This document shows positions 1 through 5,562 of a stretch of DNA of 5,562 nucleotides, in pieces. A program made the position numbers and the translations under genes. The DNA is from an uncultured Cardiobacterium sp. Its GTDB lineage: Bacteria > Pseudomonadota > Gammaproteobacteria > Cardiobacteriales > Cardiobacteriaceae. The stretch spans positions 1 to 5,562 of the forward strand of contig NZ_CALJAH010000424.1 in the NCBI RefSeq assembly GCF_938028185.1, given 5' to 3'. The notes below the pieces were generated by a model. The model worked only from the letters and a program-made list of their open reading frames with translations, was not told where the DNA came from and did no database searches. Every line of letters begins with the position of its first letter. Position 1 is the first letter of the stretch.

Positions 1-235
1 GGGTTTCAGTCGCGCCGCCGCTGAAATCCGGCGCTTTTTTGAAGGCACGCGGCGCTGGCCACGGGCTGAAGGCGTGCTCCCAGTCGGTGCGGTCCAGCGA
101 GAGGAGATGAACGTCGGCGACGGCATCGGCTTCGTGCGGCTGGAGGCAGGTGAGGACGAGCGGCGCGGTGGCGGACAGCGCGGCGGGGGCGTAGTGGCGG
201 AGGTTTTCGTCGGTGAGGATGCGGATGGGGTGCAT
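1..235 (-). CDS. Putative esterase-type alpha/beta hydrolase, N-terminal part (gene cut by window edge)
   Basis: An open frame reads leftward from an ATG at 235 to the window edge: 78 codons with no stop. An in-frame TGA at 244-242 lies just upstream, so this ATG is the first possible one. The peptide starts MHPIRILTDENL and contains a stretch around residues 51-74 (DWEHAFSPWPAPRAFKK, then PDFSGG). That pattern, Trp followed by an acidic or polar run, then PWPAP, an aromatic-Lys pair and DFxGG, resembles the early part of enterochelin-esterase-like or other putative esterases of the alpha/beta-hydrolase fold. The nucleophile and His that would prove the family lie outside the window, so the function is tentative. 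It follows the cbrC-like gene after 27 bases on the same strand and is probably co-transcribed with it. I see no strong Shine-Dalgarno sequence; translation may depend on the upstream gene. Confidence 0.72.
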   Translation of the reverse strand, partial: MHPIRILTDENLRHYAPAALSATAPLVLTCLQPHEADAVADVHLLSLDRTDWEHAFSPWPAPRAFKKAPDFSGGATET

Positions 236-262
236 GGGGTTTCATGTGTCGCGGGGTGGCGG

Positions 263-1093
263 TCAGTCCATGTCCACGTACAGGACGTGCTGGCCGCAAT
301 GCAGGCAGCGGAAAAGGTAGCCTGCCATCGAGCCGTGTGCTTCGATGTATGGCAGGTATTCGGGGTCGGGCTGATGGAAGCCATACCATTCGATGCGGTC
401 AGTAAGACCTTGTTCTTCCAGTTCCCGCCAGCCGGTATAGCCGATGAAGGCGCAGTAATCACCGCAGTGATCCGGCCACGGTTCCTGTTGCCAGCCCGCA
501 TAGGACGGGGTGCGGTGGCAGAGTTCGTCCTGTTTTTCCCGCGCGATGTCCGGCGAGATGCTGCCGCTATCGACGAATGCACCGTGATATTTTTCGGCGG
601 CGCGGCCGCTTTTGATGCAGCCGGGGCAAAGGGCATTGATGTTTGCCCGGCTGTAAAACGGGTTGGTGTAAAAGATGTGCGTGGGTTTGTCGCAGCAGTC
701 GCAGGTGACGGCTTCTTCTTGTGTTTTGAAGATGTTGGCAGCGAGCGGGTCAGGGCAGTATTTGAACTGTGGCAGCGCGGCTTTCAGTTCGGCGGTGATG
801 CGTAGCGGGCGTTTGGCGGCGAAGCGGTCGCCATAATCCCCGGCAAGGTTTTTGAGGCGGACGATATTTTGCCGGTCATGGCGGTTGTTGCGGTCAAAGG
901 CGGTTTGCTGGTGTTGAAAGGCGGTCTGGTAGCGGCCAAGCGCTTCGTAAATGTAGGCAAGGGCGCGGTGTTTTTGCGGGCTGTCCGCCTCGGCGGTAAG
1001 GACGGGTTCAAGGTCAAACAGCCGCAGCAGGCGGGCGTTTTCGTCAAGCGCGCCCGCTTCGTGGATGAGGGTTTGATAGTCGTCGGGGTGCAT
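263..1093 (-). CDS. cbrC: CbrC/UPF0167-family cysteine-rich protein with N-terminal helical extension
   Basis: This encodes 276 residues. Residues about 108-276 carry the CbrC (UPF0167) signature: QFKYCPDPLA (109-118), a Cys cluster CDCC (131-134), TNPFYS (143-148), CPGC (156-159), the RTPSYAGWQQEPW block (194-206), HCGDYCAFIG (209-218) and a final CLHC (263-266). The cysteine pairs suggest structural metal, probably zinc, though this is inference. The family's exact biochemical role is not established; E. coli CbrC is linked to colicin E2 tolerance and belongs to the CreBC regulon. E. coli CbrC is about 195 residues, so this protein has roughly 80-105 extra N-terminal residues; 43-70 (ALAYIYEALGRYQTAF region) look like a TPR-type helix pair. 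The ATG at 1093 has an AGGA ribosome-binding site 6 bases upstream. The gene lies downstream of the sucCD terminator, so it likely has its own promoter near the 37-base palindrome, and it is followed closely by the esterase-like gene. Confidence 0.88.
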   Translation of the reverse strand: MHPDDYQTLIHEAGALDENARLLRLFDLEPVLTAEADSPQKHRALAYIYEALGRYQTAFQHQQTAFDRNNRHDRQNIVRLKNLAGDYGDRFAAKRPLRITAELKAALPQFKYCPDPLAANIFKTQEEAVTCDCCDKPTHIFYTNPFYSRANINALCPGCIKSGRAAEKYHGAFVDSGSISPDIAREKQDELCHRTPSYAGWQQEPWPDHCGDYCAFIGYTGWRELEEQGLTDRIEWYGFHQPDPEYLPYIEAHGSMAGYLFRCLHCGQHVLYVDMD

Positions 1094-1113
1094 GGGATGT
1101 CCTGGGGCAGGAA

Positions 1114-1150
1114 ATTTACATACACCTGAGCGCTCAAGGTGTATGTAAAT
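1114..1150. repeat. 37-base near-perfect palindrome upstream of the cbrC-like gene
   Basis: The arms 1114-1126 (ATTTACATACACC) and 1138-1150 are exact 13-base reverse complements. Between them lies a 10-base palindrome, TGAGCGCTCA (1127-1136), plus one unpaired A at 1137. The element ends 21 bases before the cbrC-like start codon and is separate from the sucCD terminator, which begins 13 bases further on. As DNA it could be an operator for a dimeric regulator; as RNA it would fold into a long hairpin in the leader of the cbrC-like mRNA. There is no T-tract after it on either strand, so it is not a classical terminator. On the minus strand the arm holds TTTACA, a 5-of-6 match to a -35 box, but I find no convincing -10 at normal spacing. 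Confidence 0.9.
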
Positions 1151-1163
1151 GGGGTATGGTTGT

Positions 1164-1190
1164 AAAAAAGCCCGCCGGAGCGGGCTTTTT
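1164..1190. terminator. Bidirectional intrinsic terminator after sucD
   Basis: A perfect 6-base-pair GC stem, GCCCGC (1170-1175) with GCGGGC (1180-1185), has the four-base loop CGGA. It is flanked by six A residues (1164-1169) and five T residues (1186-1190), so it has a U-tract in either transcript direction. Its main role is to end the leftward sucCD transcript; the stem begins 17 bases after the sucD stop codon. No rightward gene ends here, so the symmetric form may be incidental. Confidence 0.92.
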
Positions 1191-1201
1191 GCGGTGGCGG
1201 G

Positions 1202-2074
1202 TCAAGCGCCCATCAGTTGTTTCAGGGTCGCGCCAATGTCTGCCGGGGAGCGGACGGTGGCAACGCCTGCCGCTTCCAGCGCGCGGAATTTGTCCGCTGC
1301 CGTGCCTTTGCCGCCAGCGATAATCGCGCCCGCGTGTCCCATCCGTTTGCCGGGCGGGGCGGTGACGCCCGCGATGTAGGCGACGACGGGTTTGTTGACG
1401 TGTGCCTTGATGTATTCGGCCGCTTCTTCTTCGGCGGAGCCGCCGATTTCGCCAACCATGACGATGCCTTTGGTTTGCGGGTCGGCCTGGAAGGCGGTGA
1501 GGACGTCAATGAAGCTGGTGCCGTTAATCGGGTCGCCGCCGATGCCGACGCAGGTGGACTGGCCGAGGCCGATGGCGGTGGTTTGGTGCACGGCTTCGTA
1601 GGTCAGTGTGCCGGAGCGGGAGACGATGCCGACCACGCCCGGCTGGTGGATGTGGCCGGGCATGATGCCCATTTTGCATTCGCCGGGGGTGATGACGCCG
1701 GGGCAGTTCGGCCCGATAAGGCGGACGCCCGTGCCGCTGATGGCGGTTTTGACTTTGAGCATATCCTGCACCGGGATGCCTTCGGTGATGCAGGCGATGA
1801 CTTCGATGCCCGCATCGACTGCTTCGAGGATGGAGTCGGCGGCAAAGGCGGGCGGGACGAAGATCATCGAGGCGTTCGCGCCTGTCGCGGCGACGGCTTC
1901 GGCGCAGTTGTTGAAGACGGGGCGGTCGAGGTGGCTTTGTCCGCCTTTGCCGGGGGTGACGCCGCCAACGAGTTGGGTGCCGTAGGCGATGGCCTGTTCG
2001 CTGTGGAAGGTGCCTTGTGAGCCGGTAAAGCCCTGGCAGATGACTTTGGTGTTTTTGTTGATGTAGATGCTCAT
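1202..2074 (-). CDS. sucD: Succinyl-CoA synthetase (ADP-forming) alpha subunit
   Basis: This encodes 290 residues (E. coli SucD has 289). The alpha subunit binds CoA and carries the phosphohistidine intermediate; with SucC it converts succinyl-CoA, phosphate and a nucleoside diphosphate to succinate, CoA and the triphosphate in the cytoplasmic TCA cycle. Visible landmarks are the Rossmann CoA-binding loop GFTGSQG (15-21), GGVTPGKGG (37-45), the VSRSGTLTYE segment (151-160), GIGGDP (177-182) and GHAGA (246-250), whose His247 matches the phosphorylated His246 of E. coli. The frame stays open upstream to 2275, but that extension is an Arg-rich shadow of sucC. The ATG at 2074 gives the family N-terminus MSIYINKNTK and has an AAAGGA ribosome-binding site 7 bases upstream. 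It follows sucC after 11 bases and ends at the intrinsic terminator, so it is the last gene of the operon. Confidence 0.98.
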   Translation of the reverse strand: MSIYINKNTKVICQGFTGSQGTFHSEQAIAYGTQLVGGVTPGKGGQSHLDRPVFNNCAEAVAATGANASMIFVPPAFAADSILEAVDAGIEVIACITEGIPVQDMLKVKTAISGTGVRLIGPNCPGVITPGECKMGIMPGHIHQPGVVGIVSRSGTLTYEAVHQTTAIGLGQSTCVGIGGDPINGTSFIDVLTAFQADPQTKGIVMVGEIGGSAEEEAAEYIKAHVNKPVVAYIAGVTAPPGKRMGHAGAIIAGGKGTAADKFRALEAAGVATVRSPADIGATLKQLMGA

Positions 2075-2085
2075 GGGGTGTTCCT

Positions 2086-3246
2086 TTATTGGGCGGCGGC
2101 TACGGCTTTTTTGGCGGCGTCGGTGAGGTCGTCGGCGGAGGTGATGCCGAGGCCGCTTTCGTCCAGCATTTTGCGGCCAAGTTCGACGTTGGTGCCTTGC
2201 AGGCGGGCAACAACTGGGACTTTGAGGTCGATTTCTTTGGCGGCGCTGATGATGCCTTCGGCGATGAGGTCGCATCTGACGATGCCGCCGAAGATGTTCA
2301 CCAGGATGCTTTTGACTTCGGGCGAGGTGAGGATGAGTTTGAAGGCTTCTTTGACGCGCTCGGCGGTCGCGCCGCCGCCGACGTCAAGGAAGTTCGCCGG
2401 TTCGCCGCCGTGCAGTTTGACGATGTCCATCGTCGCCATTGCCAGCCCCGCGCCATTGACCATGCAGCCGATGTTGCCGTCGAGGGCGACGTAGTTGAGT
2501 TCGAGTTCTTGTGCCTTGTTTTCGCGCGCGTCTTCCTGGGTCGGGTCGCGCATTTCGGCGAGGTCTTTGTGGCGGTAGAGAGCGTTGTCATCGACGCCGA
2601 TTTTCGCATCAAGCGCCAGCAGTTTGCCGTCGCCGGTGACGATGAGCGGGTTGATTTCGACCATTGACAGGTCTTTTTCCACGAAGAGGTTGTAGAGGCC
2701 TTGCAGCAGGTTGGCAAGCTGGCCGACCTGTTTTTTGTCCAGCCCCATCGCGAAGCCGAGGCGGCGGCCAATGTAGGGGAAGTAACCGGCAGAGGGGTTC
2801 ACGCCCGCGCTGTGGATTTTTTCCGGGCTTTTTTCGGCGACTTCTTCGATGTCCATGCCGCCTTCGGCGCTGGCGATGAAGGAGACGCGGCGGCTGGCGC
2901 GGTCAACGACGGCGGAGACGTAGAGTTCTTTGACGATGTTGAGGCCTTCTTCGATGAGAACCATGTTGATCGGCAGGCCAATTTCGCCGGTTTGTTTGGT
3001 TTTCAGGGTGTTGCCAATCATTTGGCTGGCGTACTGGCGCACTTCGTCCAGGCTTTTGGCGACTTTGACGCCGCCCGCCTTGCCGCGCCCGCCCGCGTGG
3101 ACTTGCGCCTTGACGACCCAGACGCTGCCGCCCAGTTCTTGTGCGGCGGCGACGGCTTCGTCGGCGCTGTGGGCGAGTATGCCGCGCGGGGTGTCCACGC
3201 CGTAGGCACGGAAGAGCGCTTTGGCCTGATATTCATGCAGGTTCAT
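2086..3246 (-). CDS. sucC: Succinyl-CoA synthetase (ADP-forming) beta subunit
   Basis: This encodes 386 residues (E. coli SucC has 388). The beta subunit binds the nucleotide through an ATP-grasp fold and the succinate, working as a heterodimer or heterotetramer with SucD. The N-terminus MNLHEYQAKALF is the family start. ATP-grasp landmarks are KAQVHAGGRGKAGG (46-59, with GRG at 53-55), EINP (197-200, Glu197 and Asn199) and LDAK (212-215, Asp213), which match the metal-binding residues of E. coli SucC. The C-terminal ligase domain shows NFLDVGGGA (285-293) and NIFGGIVRCD (317-326). All expected catalytic features are present and there is no frameshift. The ATG at 3246 has a GAGGA ribosome-binding site 9 bases upstream. 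sucC is the first gene of the leftward sucCD unit; upstream is a divergent thioesterase gene, not sucAB, so sucCD must have its own promoter in the 105-base intergenic region. Confidence 0.98.
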   Translation of the reverse strand: MNLHEYQAKALFRAYGVDTPRGILAHSADEAVAAAQELGGSVWVVKAQVHAGGRGKAGGVKVAKSLDEVRQYASQMIGNTLKTKQTGEIGLPINMVLIEEGLNIVKELYVSAVVDRASRRVSFIASAEGGMDIEEVAEKSPEKIHSAGVNPSAGYFPYIGRRLGFAMGLDKKQVGQLANLLQGLYNLFVEKDLSMVEINPLIVTGDGKLLALDAKIGVDDNALYRHKDLAEMRDPTQEDARENKAQELELNYVALDGNIGCMVNGAGLAMATMDIVKLHGGEPANFLDVGGGATAERVKEAFKLILTSPEVKSILVNIFGGIVRCDLIAEGIISAAKEIDLKVPVVARLQGTNVELGRKMLDESGLGITSADDLTDAAKKAVAAAQ

Positions 3247-3351
3247 AGGGTTGTGTCCTCTTGGATGTTTGAAAGGTTTGCGGCGGCAATGGTAGCAAAG
3301 TTTGTTAAGCAGGGGCTATTATTGCTGGTGTTTTTTGTGGAGAGCTTGTGA
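3247..3351. promoter_or_regulatory. Divergent intergenic region between sucC and the thioesterase gene
   Basis: These 105 bases separate two divergent start codons and must hold the sucCD promoter, since no gene precedes sucC on its strand, and probably the thioesterase promoter. It is richer in T and A than the flanking genes. On the plus strand TATTAT at 3317-3322 is a possible -10 box, but no good -35 lies 16-18 bases before it. No clear sigma-70 pair is visible for sucC. Both genes have good ribosome-binding sites at its edges. The exact promoters are not assigned. Confidence 0.5.
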
Positions 3352-3750
3352 ATGGCGGCGTTTTTTCATGTGTTTTCGTGTGCGGTGCGCTGGGGCGATA
3401 TGGATGCCTACGGTCATGTCAATCATGCGCTGTTTTGGCGTTATCTGGAGTCGGCGCGGATTGCCCTGTTTGAGGAGGCCTGCGGCGCGGCGGATTTGCC
3501 GATGCTGGTCGTGGCCGAGGCGCGCTGCCGTTATCTGGCGGAGTTGTGCTATCCGGCGACAGTTGAGGTGCATTCGGCGTTGCAGGATGTGCGCGGCAGC
3601 TCGCTGGTGGTGGACGCCGAGATACGCGAGGGGGAACGGCTGTGCGCGGTGGCGCAGGTGCAATTGGTCTGCTTTGACCCGGCGCGGCGCAGGCCGAAGC
3701 GGTTGCCGCCGGATTTTCTCGCGGAGATTGGCGCTTATGTGAGGGTTTGA
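3352..3750 (+). CDS. Hot-dog-fold acyl-CoA thioesterase, YbgC/FadM type
   Basis: This encodes 132 residues, the normal length for a single-domain 4HBT-type thioesterase (E. coli YbgC has 134). The N-terminal motif RWGDMDAYGHVN (13-24) is the family signature; Asp18 in DAYGHVN is the likely catalytic residue, and the following FWRYLESAR (28-36) is the long hot-dog helix. The C-terminal part, with RGSSLVV and a VCFDPARRRPKRLP segment near 110-123, resembles YbgC, while the WGDMDAYGHVN block is closer to FadM-like proteins. It should hydrolyse an acyl-CoA thioester in the cytoplasm; the chain-length preference cannot be read from the sequence. The start is firm: an in-frame TGA (3349-3351) directly precedes the ATG, and GGAGAG (3339-3344) lies 7 bases upstream. 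The gene stands alone, divergent from sucC and convergent with rluD, and overlaps the rluD 3' end by 16 bases. Confidence 0.93.
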   Translation: MAAFFHVFSCAVRWGDMDAYGHVNHALFWRYLESARIALFEEACGAADLPMLVVAEARCRYLAELCYPATVEVHSALQDVRGSSLVVDAEIREGERLCAVAQVQLVCFDPARRRPKRLPPDFLAEIGAYVRV

Positions 3751-4697
3751 AGCGGGCGCAGCGCGGTGAGCAGGGTTTGCAGGTCGGCAGGCAGCGGGCT
3801 GGCGAAGGTGGTTTCTTCGTCGTCAGCGGGATGGTGCAAGGTGAGCGCGGTCGCGTGCAGTGCCTGACGCGGGAAGTCGAGCAGGGTTTGCCGCACTTCG
3901 GGCGGGATGCCTTTGCCGGGCGGGGTGGCAAGGCCATAGAGCGGGTCGCCGACGAGCGGGTAGTGTTGCGCCGCCATGTGCACGCGGATTTGGTGGGTGC
4001 GCCCGGTTTCGAGGGAAACGCGCAGCAGGGTGGCAGCGTCGCCGAAGCGCTCTTCGATGCGGTAGTGGGTGATGGCGGGCTTGCCGTCGGGGCGGATTGC
4101 CATTTTCAGGCGGTCGCGCGGGTGGCGTCCCAGCGGCTGGTCAATGGTGTCGCCGGCGGTGACGTAGCGGTGGACGAGGGCGAGGTAGGTGCGCCCCATC
4201 GTGCGCTCTTGCAGTTGGCGGACGAGGTGGGCGTGCGCGCGCAGGTTGCGGGCGACGACGAGCAGGCCGCTGGTGTCCTTGTCGAGGCGGTGGACAATGC
4301 CGCCGCGCGGCAGTTGCGCCGTTTCCGGGAAATGGTGCAGCAGGGCGTTGAGCAGGGTGCCGTCCGGGTTGCCCGCAGCGGGATGGACGACCAGCCCGGC
4401 AGGCTTGTCAATGACGATGATGTCGGCGTCGGCGTGGATGACGGTCAGCGGGATGTCTTGCGATTGGGCGTCATTCTCCACTTCCACGGCAATCCGCGCA
4501 CTGATGCGGTCGCCCGGATAGACCATGTCCCTGGCGCGGGCGGGGTTGCCGTTGAGCTGTACCAGTCCGCCCTTGATGCTTGTCTGCCAGCGGCTGCGCG
4601 AATATTCCGGGTAAACGCGGGCGAGATATTGGTCAAGTCGCCAGCCGCGCACGGCGTCGTCGGCGACACAAGAAAGCGTCTGGTGTTCTGCGGTCAT
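3735..4697 (-). CDS. rluD: 23S rRNA pseudouridine synthase RluD
   Basis: This encodes 320 residues (E. coli RluD has 326). RluD makes the pseudouridines at 1911, 1915 and 1917 (E. coli numbering) in helix 69 of 23S rRNA and supports ribosome assembly. An S4 RNA-binding domain spans about 17-80 (RLDQYLARVYPEYSRSR at 20-36). The RluA-type catalytic domain follows with DIIVIDKPAGLVVHPAAGN (92-110), HRLDKDTSGL (136-145), ETGRTHQIRVH (230-240) and LVGDPLYG (248-255). Asp139 is the catalytic aspartate, at the same number as in E. coli. The ATG at 4697 matches the family N-terminus, but no recognisable Shine-Dalgarno sequence precedes it. RluC is a paralogue, but the divergent bamD neighbour, the HPAAGNPDGTLLNALL segment and the length favour RluD. 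The usual downstream partner yfiH is absent; a convergent thioesterase gene is there instead. Confidence 0.95.
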   Translation of the reverse strand: MTAEHQTLSCVADDAVRGWRLDQYLARVYPEYSRSRWQTSIKGGLVQLNGNPARARDMVYPGDRISARIAVEVENDAQSQDIPLTVIHADADIIVIDKPAGLVVHPAAGNPDGTLLNALLHHFPETAQLPRGGIVHRLDKDTSGLLVVARNLRAHAHLVRQLQERTMGRTYLALVHRYVTAGDTIDQPLGRHPRDRLKMAIRPDGKPAITHYRIEERFGDAATLLRVSLETGRTHQIRVHMAAQHYPLVGDPLYGLATPPGKGIPPEVRQTLLDFPRQALHATALTLHHPADDEETTFASPLPADLQTLLTALRPLQTLT

Positions 4698-4701
4698 CGT
4701 C

Positions 4702-4707
4702 TATAAT
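4702..4707 (+). promoter_or_regulatory. Probable -10 box of the bamD promoter
   Basis: A perfect TATAAT hexamer lies 30 bases before the bamD ATG, so transcription would begin near 4713-4715 and leave a leader of about 24 bases containing the ribosome-binding site. The -35 region would fall inside the start of rluD (around 4678-4685, TCTGGTG) and is a weak match to TTGACA, so activity may need an activator or rely on the strong -10. The box sits in the 40-base gap between the divergent rluD and bamD start codons. Confidence 0.6.
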
Positions 4708-4726
4708 GCGGATTTTTCAAACTATT

Positions 4727-4730
4727 GGAG
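4727..4730 (+). promoter_or_regulatory. Ribosome-binding site of bamD
   Basis: GGAG ends 7 bases before the ATG at 4738. It fixes the bamD start and gives a well-formed lipoprotein signal peptide. Confidence 0.85.
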
Positions 4731-4737
4731 CGAGCGA

Positions 4738-5562
4738 ATGCAGCGTGTGCAAAAATGGGTTCTCGGCTTTGGCCTGATGGGCGGGTTACTCGCCTGTTCA
4801 TCCATGGAACAGGACGAAACGGTCAACTGGAGCGCGGAAAAACTCTACCAAACCGCAAAAACCGAAATGAATGACGGCGCTTACGGTAGCGCCAGCAAAT
4901 ATTATACCAAACTGCTTGCCCGCTACCCCTTTGGCCGCATCGCCCAACAGGCAACGCTTGACCTCGCCTACGCCTACTACCGCGACGGCGAAACCGAAAA
5001 AGCGCAGGCGGAAATTGAGAATTTCATCCGCACCTACCCGCAGCATCCCTACATTGATTACGCCTACTATATGCGTGGCGTGTTCGCCTACGAAAAAGAC
5101 GTCAGTATCTTCGACCGTCTGAATCCGATCAACATGGCGCAAACCGACCCGCAGCCGCTCAAGCAGGCGTTCAACTACTTTGACGAGCTGGTGCGCCGTT
5201 TCCCGCAAAGCGAATACGCCGAAGACGCGCGTTTCCGTATGCTCTTCATCAAAAACCTGCTGGGCCAGCACGAACTGGAAATCGCCGACTACTATATGCG
5301 TAAAGGCGCGTACATCGCGGCGGTCAACCGCGCCAAAGGCGTGCTGGAACAATATGAACAGACACCGAGCACACCCTACGCGCTGGCACTGATGACGCGC
5401 GCTTACCGCGAGTTGGGCGAGAAACAACTGTCGCAGGATACCTACCGTGTTTTGGAAATGAACTTCGCCGACAAACTGCGCGACGAAGAAATCCAGCACT
5501 ACCTCCAGGGCGACATCAGCAAAAAACTCAGTCTATGGCAGCTTATCCAGGCCAAGCCGAAA
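4738..5562 (+). CDS. bamD: Outer-membrane assembly lipoprotein BamD (ComL/YfiO), 3' end outside window
   Basis: The frame is open from the ATG at 4738 to the window edge, 275 codons with no stop; E. coli BamD has 245 residues, so most or nearly all of the gene is here. BamD is the essential lipoprotein partner of BamA in the complex that folds beta-barrel proteins into the outer membrane. Residues 1-19 form a lipoprotein signal peptide (basic start, hydrophobic core WVLGFGLMGGLLA) with a lipobox LLAC and the lipidated Cys20. Ser21 and Ser22 follow, with no Asp at +2, as expected for outer-membrane sorting. The mature part holds TPR-type helix pairs: about 33-65 (LYQTAKTEMNDGAYGSASKYY), 70-103 (LDLAYAYYRDGETEKAQ), around 141-170 (NYFDELVRRFPQSEYAEDARF), then further repeats. 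This is the BamD fold. It diverges from rluD, as in many proteobacteria, and has its own TATAAT box and GGAG site. Confidence 0.96.
   Translation, partial: MQRVQKWVLGFGLMGGLLACSSMEQDETVNWSAEKLYQTAKTEMNDGAYGSASKYYTKLLARYPFGRIAQQATLDLAYAYYRDGETEKAQAEIENFIRTYPQHPYIDYAYYMRGVFAYEKDVSIFDRLNPINMAQTDPQPLKQAFNYFDELVRRFPQSEYAEDARFRMLFIKNLLGQHELEIADYYMRKGAYIAAVNRAKGVLEQYEQTPSTPYALALMTRAYRELGEKQLSQDTYRVLEMNFADKLRDEEIQHYLQGDISKKLSLWQLIQAKPK

Noticed and set aside
314..325. Eikenella-type DNA uptake sequence
   Set aside because: The minus strand reads AGGCTACCTTTT, matching only the first nine bases of the dialect I recall, and it lies inside the cbrC-like coding region as a single copy.
74..805. Plus-strand 243-codon open frame
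   Set aside because: It lies opposite the cbrC-like and esterase-like genes, both of which have coherent family-like peptides. Its translation has no recognisable motif and is explained by high-GC antisense openness.
1114..1150. Chromosome-dimer resolution (dif) site
   Set aside because: One arm loosely recalls the XerD-side sequence, but dif sites are about 28 bases with a 6-base centre and are not long symmetric palindromes.
1217..2020. Plus-strand 267-codon open frame opposite sucD
   Set aside because: The peptide is an Asp/Gly/Ala-rich mirror of sucD codons; sucD is certain.
2075..2275. N-terminal extension of sucD to 357 residues
   Set aside because: The added 67 residues are Arg/His-rich and overlap the end of sucC in another frame. 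The family start at 2074 has its own ribosome-binding site.
3747..4706. Plus-strand 319-codon open frame opposite rluD
   Set aside because: It almost exactly mirrors rluD, which has all its catalytic motifs; this is an antisense shadow.
4694..4721. Sigma-E promoter for bamD
   Set aside because: TCAAA is present at 4717-4721, but the -35 position does not resemble GGAACTT, and the transcript would start at the ribosome-binding site.
4798..5499. Minus-strand 233-codon open frame opposite bamD
   Set aside because: bamD on the other strand has a promoter box, ribosome-binding site, lipobox and TPR pattern; the antisense peptide matches nothing I recognise.

Overview
This is a chromosomal, bacterial window of high GC content with six protein-coding genes packed tightly on both strands. 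The proteins and the gene order fit a Gram-negative proteobacterium. BamD is an outer-membrane assembly lipoprotein, and its gene divides head-to-head with rluD, a neighbourhood I know from gammaproteobacteria such as E. coli and also from Neisseria. A high-GC gammaproteobacterium (for example of the Cardiobacterium type) would fit, but the genus is an inference and no species marker is present.

Left part (1-1163, minus strand): a two-gene unit. The upstream gene encodes a 276-residue CbrC/UPF0167-family protein with an extra N-terminal helical region and several cysteine pairs. After 27 bases comes the start of a second gene, cut by the window edge, whose first 78 residues resemble an esterase-type alpha/beta hydrolase. 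Just upstream of the cbrC-like gene lies a striking near-perfect 37-base palindrome (1114-1150).

Centre (1164-3246, minus strand): sucC and sucD, the beta and alpha subunits of succinyl-CoA synthetase, form a compact operon with an 11-base gap and end at a clean bidirectional intrinsic terminator (1164-1190). The sucAB/lpd genes that often precede sucCD are not upstream here; a divergent gene is there instead.

Right part (3247-5562): a 105-base divergent intergenic region separates sucC from a plus-strand hot-dog thioesterase of the YbgC/FadM type. That gene converges on rluD, and their ends overlap by 16 bases. rluD (23S rRNA pseudouridine synthase) is divergent from bamD across only 40 bases, where a perfect TATAAT box and a good ribosome-binding site serve bamD. 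bamD runs off the right end of the window.

The window is mostly conserved housekeeping content (TCA cycle, ribosome modification, outer-membrane biogenesis). I see no mobile element, CRISPR array, tRNA, rRNA or obvious new defence system. The most unusual parts are the 37-base palindrome and the CbrC-like/esterase-like gene pair next to it.
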